From contig JAHEKE010000011.1 in the NCBI GenBank assembly GCA_024638505.1, positions 1-64,000 of the forward strand: a stretch of DNA of 64,000 nt, read 5' to 3'. The stretch is from Gammaproteobacteria bacterium (lineage in GTDB: Bacteria > Pseudomonadota > Gammaproteobacteria > Arenicellales > JAANXG01). Shown in pieces: positions 38,282-45,221 of the stretch; the first letter of the stretch is position 1; the number at the start of each line of letters is the position of its first letter. The notes below the pieces were generated by a model. The model saw nothing but the letters and a program-made list of their open reading frames with translations. It had not been told where the DNA came from and did not search any database. The translations under genes were made by a program, and so were the position numbers.

Positions 38282-39061
38282 TTGAAAGTTATTGAGATAA
38301 ACAACGCCACCGTCTACCGCGGAGATACCAGGGTATTCGAGGGCTTCAGCCTTGCTATCGAACGGGGCCAGAGCACTACCATACTGGGGCCAAATGGAGC
38401 GGGTAAAACAACCCTGCTGAAGCTGCTGTCATGTGAACTCTATCCTGTGGTCGCCAAGGGATCGTATGTCCGCGTACTTGGGCGCGAACGTTGGGACGTG
38501 TGGGAGCTGCGCAACCGCCTCGGCATTGTCTCCAATGATCTGCAGAATGACTATCTGGGATACGTGCCCGGCCGCGACGTCATACTATCCGGATATTACT
38601 CGTCAATCGGTACTTACCGGCACCAGACATTTGACCCCGTGCAGCTTGAGCGCGCTCACAGGATATCTCGTGACCTGGGAATTGATGAACTGCTTGAAAA
38701 AAATTTCGCCAGTATGTCGACCGGACAGCAGCGTCGATTCTTACTGGCGCGGGCACTGGTTAATGACCCGGAAAACCTTATCTTGGATGAACCAACCAGC
38801 GGGCTCGATCTAAAAGCGACGTTTCAATATCTTGAGACTGTGCGTCAGTTGATCCGGGATGGTCATACAGTCATTCTTGTCACCCATCATGTGCATGAAA
38901 TCCCTCCGGAAGTGCGGCACGTAGTGCTGCTTGATCAGGGCAAGGTGATCGCGGCAGGGGCGAAGGGAGAGGTGCTCAATGACGACACGCTCAGTAGACT
39001 GTTTGATACGCCAATCCATCTGGTTGACGTCAACGGCTATTATCAGGTTTTACCGGCTTAG
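38282..39061 (+). CDS. ABC transporter ATP-binding protein (ModF/COG1119-like)
   Basis: A stand-alone 259-residue ATPase: Walker A LGPNGAGKTTLLKLLS (about 36-51), a signature with Thr instead of Ser/Gly-Gly (MSTGQQRRFLLARAL), Walker B NLILDEPTSGLD and switch His in VTHHVHEIPPEV. The HHVHEIP segment and VSNDLQNDYLGY resemble ModF-type ATPases. No permease is adjacent except the Yip1 protein. TTG start 38282 is by length and homology only. Confidence 0.82.
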   Translation: MKVIEINNATVYRGDTRVFEGFSLAIERGQSTTILGPNGAGKTTLLKLLSCELYPVVAKGSYVRVLGRERWDVWELRNRLGIVSNDLQNDYLGYVPGRDVILSGYYSSIGTYRHQTFDPVQLERAHRISRDLGIDELLEKNFASMSTGQQRRFLLARALVNDPENLILDEPTSGLDLKATFQYLETVRQLIRDGHTVILVTHHVHEIPPEVRHVVLLDQGKVIAAGAKGEVLNDDTLSRLFDTPIHLVDVNGYYQVLPA

Positions 39062-39171
39062 CTCGAATCCGCCGAGTGCGAATTATTTTTGCTTCATATG
39101 AATACACACTTCAGCTATAACACTCTACCGTTTATCCAAAAGGTGGCACTGGTAATCCGTTCAACAGTGTG

Positions 39172-39180
39172 TGTTATAAT
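39172..39180 (+). promoter_or_regulatory. Extended -10 promoter of the cold-shock gene
   Basis: TGTTATAAT (39172-39180) is a TGn-TATAAT extended -10 element. There is no good -35 box at the right distance. It gives a leader of about 113 nt before the csp start, similar to the long regulatory 5' UTRs of cspA-type genes. Confidence 0.55.
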
Positions 39181-39299
39181 TGCAGCCGCAGCGTACCATG
39201 TACAAGGTAAATTCAATTAATATCCTTCCTCAGATTTTTCTTGCTTTACCTCGTAACAACTTGCGTTGATTTTTTTCATAGATAGATAGGTACTTTTTA

Positions 39300-39506
39300 A
39301 TGGCAACAGGTAAAGTCAAGTGGTTTAACGATTCCAAAGGTTTTGGCTTCATTACGCCCGACGATAGCAGCAAAGATGTCTTTGTACATTACTCCGCGAT
39401 ACAGGCAGACGGATTTCGCTCTTTAGCGGAAGGTCAGGCTGTCAATTATGAAGTAGAGCAGGGACCAAAAGGGCCGCAAGCTACGCAAGTGACTCTTAAA
39501 AGCTAA
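39300..39506 (+). CDS. Cold-shock protein, CspA family
   Basis: A 68-residue OB-fold RNA chaperone. RNP1 KGFGFI (residues 13-18) and RNP2 VFVHY (27-31) are intact, and the [15 protein letters not shown] start is canonical. Likely monocistronic: its own extended -10 promoter and long leader upstream and a strong terminator downstream. Confidence 0.96.
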   Translation: MATGKVKWFNDSKGFGFITPDDSSKDVFVHYSAIQADGFRSLAEGQAVNYEVEQGPKGPQATQVTLKS

Positions 39507-39535
39507 CGTTTGCATCCGTTCCCTTCTTGTTCATT

Positions 39536-39565
39536 GAAAACCCCGCGTGAGCGGGGTTTTCTTTT
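39536..39565 (+). terminator. Strong intrinsic terminator after the csp gene
   Basis: A perfect 11-bp stem (39536-39546 with 39551-39561) closes a GTGA tetraloop; the stem's own A-tract and T-tract end in TTTTCTTTT. Because it is symmetric it could also stop minus-strand transcription. Confidence 0.9.
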
Positions 39566-39797
39566 GGTGCGGTGTGACACGCATAATAGCGCTTTGAAGT
39601 GAGGTTTAACCGTGCGACACTTATGACCAAGTTCATCGCGGTCCGTGCCCAACGCGGAAAACAGTCCGGGGATGATCTGCATGACCATCCCCGGGTCCTT
39701 CCATGGTGGTACGGTTCCGTCGTCTTGTGTTGACTTCCGTGTCCGGCGCTGGGTCCCAAGACGCAGACTTAATGTAAGGGTTTTTTAGACAGATATC

Positions 39798-39815
39798 TTC
39801 ACCCATATGGGTGAA
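39798..39815. promoter_or_regulatory. Perfect 18-bp palindrome, candidate operator
   Basis: TTCACCCATATGGGTGAA is a perfect dyad centred 39 bp upstream of the racemase-fold gene start. It is directly preceded by another palindrome, AGATATCT (39791-39798). The position suits a repressor or activator operator. No regulator gene is adjacent. Confidence 0.55.
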
Positions 39816-39845
39816 ATTACGAATCCAAGTGATTAATATCGACAG

Positions 39846-40652
39846 ATGACTAGTCAGGAGAGACACTCATCGCAGTTTGCGCATGGCAAGCCGGTTCCGA
39901 TCGATCCGGTTTCGTTTCAACCGCAATTTGATCTTGGGCCTGGCAAGTACCGTATTGGCATGATTATTCTGTCTAATGATTATGCGACAGAAAGGGATTT
40001 CGTAAATCTCCGTCCAAGTGACGAGTTTACCTACTTTGTCGCGCGCATCCCTTTCGCCAGCGACATCACGCCGCAGAGCCTGGCCCAAACCGAGGCAGAA
40101 TTAGGCAAAGCAGCATCGCTGATTTTGCCGGGAGGCCGCCTAGACGCTATTGCCTACAGCTGTACCTCAGCTGCTGTGGTACTAGGCCACGAGCGTGTGC
40201 GGGCGGCGATTCATACCGGTCGCCCCGACGTTCCCTGCATTACGCCAATTAGCGCTGCTATCGCTGCGCTAAAAGTCCTTGGCATAGAAAGAATTTCAGT
40301 GTTGACACCCTATGTTGATTCCATCAATGAACAGGTGCTGCAGGTTTTTTCCGGGCATGGCCTGCATATAAGGAGCTTTGAAAGCTTTAAACTGAAAAAT
40401 GATCTGGATATGGCAAATCTGAGCCCACAATCGATCATGCGAGGTGCGTTAGAAGTGAACAGCGACGCTGCCGATGCGGTCTTTATCTCCTGCACCGCTA
40501 TCCGGGCAGTCGAGGTGATCGACGCTATCGAGCAGCAAATTGGTAAGCCTGTGATTACCAGCATCCAGGCCATGTTCTGGCAGTGTCTACGTACCGTGGG
40601 CTATAACGAACCCATACAGGGTTACGGTCGCCTGCTTACAAAGCCACTGTGA
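39846..40652 (+). CDS. Asp/Glu-racemase-fold enzyme (maleate isomerase / arylmalonate decarboxylase / EutA-like)
   Basis: The 268 residues show the two active-site Cys motifs of the superfamily, YSCTSAAVVLG (first Cys) and FISCTAIRAVEVID (second Cys), plus ITPISAAIAALKVLG and ISVLTPYVDSIN. Having both Cys argues for a racemase, isomerase or EutA type rather than a single-Cys arylmalonate decarboxylase. The N-terminal YRIGMIILSNDYATERDF segment resembles ectoine-utilisation EutA, but no other ectoine gene is nearby, so the substrate is left open. Convergent with an amidase gene. Confidence 0.8.
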   Translation: MTSQERHSSQFAHGKPVPIDPVSFQPQFDLGPGKYRIGMIILSNDYATERDFVNLRPSDEFTYFVARIPFASDITPQSLAQTEAELGKAASLILPGGRLDAIAYSCTSAAVVLGHERVRAAIHTGRPDVPCITPISAAIAALKVLGIERISVLTPYVDSINEQVLQVFSGHGLHIRSFESFKLKNDLDMANLSPQSIMRGALEVNSDAADAVFISCTAIRAVEVIDAIEQQIGKPVITSIQAMFWQCLRTVGYNEPIQGYGRLLTKPL

Positions 40653-40754
40653 GTGGGGTGATGCACTGACCGCAACAATATCCACCCTGGCTCTAACTCT
40701 GGTGCTGAGAGTATCAGATCTTCCAGCTACGCTTTGCGACTCATACGCCTTACT

Positions 40755-42158
40755 CTAAGGTTGGGCTAAGTCGGGGAGGGCGATGGGATGAACGCTTTCA
40801 TAGGCGTAGCTTGCGCGAAGAACCAGCGCCTCATCATATTTATCTGCAATAATCTGCAGTCCCGCGGGCAGTCCGTTGCTCGCCAGACCGCAAGGAATCG
40901 AAGCAGCGGGCTGGCCGGTCAGGTTGAAGGGGAAAGTAAATGGTGTCCAGCTTGACCACCTTTCGGCTTGCATCTGATCAGGCACTTCTTGTCCCGCCGC
41001 AAAGGCAGTGATAGGCAGGGTCGGTGTCAGTAGAAGATCGTACTTCTGATGAAAACGTTTCATATGCTCGCCCAGTTTGCCACGCTCATCTTGTGCGTTG
41101 ATATATTCCATCAGCGAGTATGACTCTCCCTGCTCGACGATCTGTAGTAATCCTGGATCGAGTAATTTTCTCTGCTTCTGATCCAGCGATCGAGCCAGAT
41201 AGGCGGCACCGGAAAACCAGGTTTTGGTGAAACAATCCCAAGGGTCAGGAAACCCGGGATCGATCTCCGTAACGTCGGCGCCGAGGTCAGAAAATACGTC
41301 GACGGCCTGTCGCACCAATTTCGCTATCTCTTGCTCTACCGAGACATAACCCAGATCTGGACTGAATGCGATCTTCAATCCCCTGACGCCCGTATCCAAG
41401 CCGGCGCGATAATCCCTCTCTTCGTGCGGCAGGGCATGCCAGTCACGGCAATCCGGCTGAGCTATAACCGTCAGCAGCAGGGCGGTATCGCTTACATTGC
41501 GTGTCATAGGCCCAACGTGAGCCACCGTACCAAACGGACTGAGGGGATAGGCAGGTACCCGGCCAAACGTGGCCTTGATGCCGTACATTCCGGTGAATCC
41601 GCAGGGAATGCGGATTGATCCCCCGCCGTCAGTGCCAATGGCGAGAGCAGCCATTCCCGTGGCTATAGCGGCAGCCGAGCCGCCGCTGCTGCCGCCGGGT
41701 GTCACGGCAGTGTTCCAGGGGTTTCGGGTGATGCCGGTCAGAGGGCTATCGGTTACACCCTTCCAGCCGAATTCCGGCGTCGTGGTCTTGCCGATTAATA
41801 CTGCCCCATGTTCACGCAGCCGCGCAACGCAGGGTGCGTCTTCGCCCCAGGTCTGGTCTTTGTTCACAGTGCGCGACCCCCGCAGTGTAGGCCAACCCTT
41901 GGTTAACAGCAGATCCTTGATCGCAACGGGCACGCCATCAACCAGGCCTTTAGGCTGACCTTTCAGCCAGCGCCGCTCCGCTTGTTTCGCTGCGGCCAAC
42001 GCAGCCGGCTTATCCACCAGGCAGAACGCGTTTAGTGCGGAGTCCAAATTTTCTATCTGCTGCAGGGTAGCACTTACCACTTCGACTGGTGACAAGCTTT
42101 TGTCCCGGTAGCGCTGGATCAGTTCACTGGCGGAGAGCAGAGCGATGTTACTAGTCAT
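40755..42158 (-). CDS. Amidase, amidase-signature family
   Basis: The 467 residues contain the Ser-cisSer-Lys triad: Lys in PVAIKDLLLTKG (near residue 81), and the two Ser in the GGSSGGSAAAIATGMAALAI region and GTDGGGSIRIPCGFTG. It is a free-standing amidase rather than GatA: there is no gatB or gatC nearby, and the C-terminus PFNLTGQPAASIPCG is typical of catabolic amidases. The natural amide is unknown. Confidence 0.9.
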   Translation of the reverse strand: MTSNIALLSASELIQRYRDKSLSPVEVVSATLQQIENLDSALNAFCLVDKPAALAAAKQAERRWLKGQPKGLVDGVPVAIKDLLLTKGWPTLRGSRTVNKDQTWGEDAPCVARLREHGAVLIGKTTTPEFGWKGVTDSPLTGITRNPWNTAVTPGGSSGGSAAAIATGMAALAIGTDGGGSIRIPCGFTGMYGIKATFGRVPAYPLSPFGTVAHVGPMTRNVSDTALLLTVIAQPDCRDWHALPHEERDYRAGLDTGVRGLKIAFSPDLGYVSVEQEIAKLVRQAVDVFSDLGADVTEIDPGFPDPWDCFTKTWFSGAAYLARSLDQKQRKLLDPGLLQIVEQGESYSLMEYINAQDERGKLGEHMKRFHQKYDLLLTPTLPITAFAAGQEVPDQMQAERWSSWTPFTFPFNLTGQPAASIPCGLASNGLPAGLQIIADKYDEALVLRASYAYESVHPIALPDLAQP

Positions 42159-42277
42159 TTTTCTTGCAGTTGCTTTGAGTAAATAAAAAGTTTCAGTGAG
42201 TCGTATCGTATACGTTTACAATGAGTTTTTAATCCATTGTGCATAAGAGCCGATTCGCGCAAACAGCATGGGAATTC

Positions 42278-42694
42278 TCAATGCACATCCTTTGACTTAA
42301 CATCTTTGCGAGCTTGACTGCGGCTGGGTGAAATTATAGCGCCTTTGTAGGTATCTCGACCTATCAGCAGCCCAACCAACAGCAGCACCACCCCGGCTAC
42401 AAAACTTAACAGGGCAGCAGAGGCAATCTGACTTGGATCCTTCAGGCCTATATGCGCCAGAGATAATCCTGTGCCCAAACTGCCGGCACTGATCAGAAGG
42501 TAGCGCCATGCTCTGGCCGGGCGCTCGGCGAAGATAGCAGAGACGATTGCTGCAATAACTACGAGCGGGAACAAGAGGGGCACAAAGCGATCAAGGTGAA
42601 CACCGGCGTAGGAGGCGAGTATGCCTGCGAGCGGTATGCCGAATGCCGCGACCAGCACTCCCCCAATTATGCCTGCTATCAGTTTACCCAGCAT
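42278..42694 (-). CDS. Small integral membrane protein, unknown function
   Basis: 138 residues from ATG 42694 (the frame is open to a GTG at 42724). Four hydrophobic segments alternate with short loops (about 2-27, 36-52, 64-80 and 90-112), followed by a basic tail (SPSRSQARKDVKSKDVH). No family was recognised. Ribosome-binding site weak. Confidence 0.55.
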   Translation of the reverse strand: MLGKLIAGIIGGVLVAAFGIPLAGILASYAGVHLDRFVPLLFPLVVIAAIVSAIFAERPARAWRYLLISAGSLGTGLSLAHIGLKDPSQIASAALLSFVAGVVLLLVGLLIGRDTYKGAIISPSRSQARKDVKSKDVH

Positions 42695-42833
42695 GTAGAT
42701 GACTAAAATTAAATGCGGAAACACTGCTGCATGTTTCGGTTTTTTTGTTTAGAGGAGCGCTTGAAAAAATGTGTGCTCGACAGCCGGCGAAGCAGCGCAC
42801 ATAATGGATGCATCCAACACCAGCGGTTCTCCC

Positions 42834-43160
42834 ATGAGCGAACAATCTTTTGCAAGCGGACGCTGCCTGTGCGGTGCCGATATTTATACCATAAAGCGTG
42901 AACACATACGTATGGCATTCTGTCATTGTAAAGATTGCCAGCGCTCATCCGGTAAGGGCCATTTGCCCCTGGCCTTCTTTAAATCTGAAGACGTGAGTAT
43001 AAGCGGTGAGACATCTAGCTATTCAGCCGCTGCAGACAGGGGAAACATAAACACCCGGCATTTTTATGCCGCTTGCGGCAGCCGGATTTTTTCCTCCAAC
43101 TCCGCGCGACCGGCCAATTTTGCGACTATGCCGCTGCCCACACCGAATCATGCGGGGTGA
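42834..43160 (+). CDS. GFA-family (glutathione-dependent formaldehyde-activating-like) protein, C-terminally truncated
   Basis: 108 residues. The zinc-site segments GRCLCGA and FCHCKDCQRSSGKGH are intact, but the second CxxCG motif reads HFYAACGSRIFS, losing its first Cys. The reading stops right after the segment that normally leads into a GTLDD strand, so about 30-40 residues of the usual domain are missing. It may be a decaying gene. ATG 42834 has no clear ribosome-binding site. It ends three bases before the longer possible aguA start. Confidence 0.6.
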   Translation: MSEQSFASGRCLCGADIYTIKREHIRMAFCHCKDCQRSSGKGHLPLAFFKSEDVSISGETSSYSAAADRGNINTRHFYAACGSRIFSSNSARPANFATMPLPTPNHAG

Positions 43161-43211
43161 ATTATGAACTTAGCTGCGGCAAAAACACCCGGCGCAGGGG
43201 ATCCTTTTTTC

Positions 43212-44243
43212 ATGACTACCCCCAAGCAGGCTGGATTCCACATGCCGGCGGAATGGGAGATGCACGATCGATGCTGGATGGCCTGGCCGTCTCGTGATGA
43301 CCTGTGGCCAGATATTGCGGCTACGCAGCAAGCATTCGCCGACGTATCGCGGGTAATCCGTCGTTTTGAGCCAGTGACGATGGTAGCGCATCCGGCGCAG
43401 GTGGAAAACGCCAAGCAGTATTGTGGTACTGCAGTTGAAGTAGTTGCATTCGACATTAACGATTCTTGGACAAGAGACAGCGGGCCCACCTTCTTGATAG
43501 ACGGAAAGGGTGGCCTGGCCGGCACGGCCTGGCGCTTTAACGCTTGGGGCAACAAACACCAGCCCTGGTTCGATGATGCTAAGTTGGCTGAACGTATACT
43601 GCACCATGAGCAAGCTTCTGTTTACCGCTCTCCGCTGGTGTTTGAGGGAGGTGCGCTGCATGTAGATGGCGAGGGCACACTGCTTACCACTGAAACCGTG
43701 GTGTTTAATGACAACCGTAACCCGGGTTTGTCCCGGGCTGAAGCCGAGCGGGAAATTCGGCACGCTCTTGGTGTAGAGAAGATCATCTGGTTACCGGGTG
43801 ATCCGGATGAATACGAAACTAACGGGCACGTTGATGGCATCGCCTGTTTCGCTCGTCCTGGCGTGGTATTATATGAAACGAATCCAGATCCTGACGATCC
43901 GCACGGTAAGGTTCTGCAGGAAAACTGGCGAGCACTGCGCGCGGCAAAGGATGCCAAAGGCCGTTCTCTGGAGTTGATTCCGATCGAGGAAGCCAGCAAT
44001 GTGGTTGGCGAAGGTGATATTTTCTGCCGCTCATACGTCAATTTTTACATCGCCAACAATGGGATTGTCGCACCTAAATATGGCATTCCCGCTGATGAAC
44101 GAACGCGCGAGCTATTGGCCCGTATTTTTCCTGATCGGGAGGTGGCCCAGGTGGATATCAGTGCGATTGCGCCGGGTGGAGGAGGCATTCATTGCATTAC
44201 ACAGCAGCAACCCTCGGTGCAAAATCTTGCGCGGGGGATTTAA
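43212..44243 (+). CDS. aguA: Agmatine deiminase
   Basis: Converts agmatine to N-carbamoylputrescine. 343 residues from ATG 43212 (TTPKQAGFHMPAEWE matches the family N-terminus). The substrate-binding DINDSWTRDSGPTF and FEGGALHVDGEG, the HVDG segment NGHVDGIACF, and the catalytic Cys (C328) in GGGGIHCITQQQP are all present. ATG 43164 would add 16 residues and has a better ribosome-binding site (GGGG at 43154-43157). aguB follows three bases later. Confidence 0.94.
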   Translation: MTTPKQAGFHMPAEWEMHDRCWMAWPSRDDLWPDIAATQQAFADVSRVIRRFEPVTMVAHPAQVENAKQYCGTAVEVVAFDINDSWTRDSGPTFLIDGKGGLAGTAWRFNAWGNKHQPWFDDAKLAERILHHEQASVYRSPLVFEGGALHVDGEGTLLTTETVVFNDNRNPGLSRAEAEREIRHALGVEKIIWLPGDPDEYETNGHVDGIACFARPGVVLYETNPDPDDPHGKVLQENWRALRAAKDAKGRSLELIPIEEASNVVGEGDIFCRSYVNFYIANNGIVAPKYGIPADERTRELLARIFPDREVAQVDISAIAPGGGGIHCITQQQPSVQNLARGI

Positions 44244-44246
44244 TAG

Positions 44247-45137
44247 ATGAGGAAAATCAAGGTAGCAGCGACGCAGATGAGTTGTTCGTGGGATGTCGCG
44301 GCCAACGTTGATAAAGCGGAGCGTTTGATTCGACGGGCAGCGGGCCAAGGAGCTCAGATTGTGCTCATTCAGGAGCTGTTCGAGACTCCGTACTTCTGTA
44401 TCGAACAGCATGCCAAGCACTTTGATCTGGCTAGCGAGCTCACGGATAGCGTTACGATTAAGCGCATGAGTGAGCTCGCCCGGGAGCTCAAACTGGTGCT
44501 GCCAATAAGCTGGTTTGAACGATGCGGTCGAGCTTTTTTTAACTCGCTTGCCGTAATCGATGCCGACGGCGCCATCCTGGGGGTCTATCGCAAGTCACAT
44601 ATTCCAAATGATATAGGCTATCAGGAAAAACAGTATTTCAGTCCAGGCGACACCGGCTTTAAAGTATGGCGCACCAAGTACGCGCACGTAGGAGTTGCGA
44701 TCTGCTGGGATCAATGGTTTCCAGAGGCGGCACGATGCATGTCTTTAAAAGGTGCTGAACTATTGCTTTATCCAACGGCTATTGGCTCTGAACCGGGGTG
44801 CCAGACGCTTGACTCCAAAACGCATTGGCAAAACGTTATGTGCGGCCATGCAGCAGCGAACATCGTGCCGGTGGTGGCATCAAACAGAATCGGAACGGAA
44901 ACGGCTACCGAGGATGAGACGTTGCAGATGACTTTTTATGGATCTTCGTTTATTGCTGATCATACCGGGGTGAAAGTAGAGGAGGCGAATCGAGCGGACG
45001 AATGCGTGCTGGTGCACGCGTTCGATCTTGAGGAAGTTCAACGATATCGCGAAAGATGGGGGGTTTACCGCGACCGCAGACCTGATCTCTACAGCGTTAT
45101 CGCGACGATGGACGGTCGCGAGTCGCAACCACGGTAG
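44247..45137 (+). CDS. aguB: N-carbamoylputrescine amidase
   Basis: Hydrolyses N-carbamoylputrescine to putrescine, CO2 and ammonia, completing the agmatine route with aguA. The 296 residues are a nitrilase-superfamily domain with the Glu-Lys-Cys triad E43 (IQELFETPYF), K116 (GVYRKSHIPND) and C153 (AICWDQWFPEAAR), plus the family-typical PTAIGSEP. Operon partner of aguA. Confidence 0.94.
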   Translation: MRKIKVAATQMSCSWDVAANVDKAERLIRRAAGQGAQIVLIQELFETPYFCIEQHAKHFDLASELTDSVTIKRMSELARELKLVLPISWFERCGRAFFNSLAVIDADGAILGVYRKSHIPNDIGYQEKQYFSPGDTGFKVWRTKYAHVGVAICWDQWFPEAARCMSLKGAELLLYPTAIGSEPGCQTLDSKTHWQNVMCGHAAANIVPVVASNRIGTETATEDETLQMTFYGSSFIADHTGVKVEEANRADECVLVHAFDLEEVQRYRERWGVYRDRRPDLYSVIATMDGRESQPR

Positions 45138-45221
45138 ACGCCGCACCCTCGTGCGAAGGGTGAAATGTGCCGACAGCCGATTAGACGTTTGGCACAGCGG
45201 ATAAAGTACTTATCCTCCTGT

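Larger units (their letters stand above)
39507..39845. other. 339-nt gene-free region between csp and the racemase-fold gene
   Basis: No convincing coding frame. It holds the csp terminator; a 9-bp inverted repeat CCGGGGATG (39666-39674) and CATCCCCGG (39686-39694) with an 11-nt loop; a T6 run near 39781-39786 after a weak stem; and the 18-bp palindrome listed separately. A small RNA between about 39600 and 39790 is possible but unproven. Confidence 0.5.

Noticed and set aside
43170-43763. A 197-codon minus-strand frame opposite aguA
   Set aside because: aguA has all catalytic motifs; this frame is a shadow.
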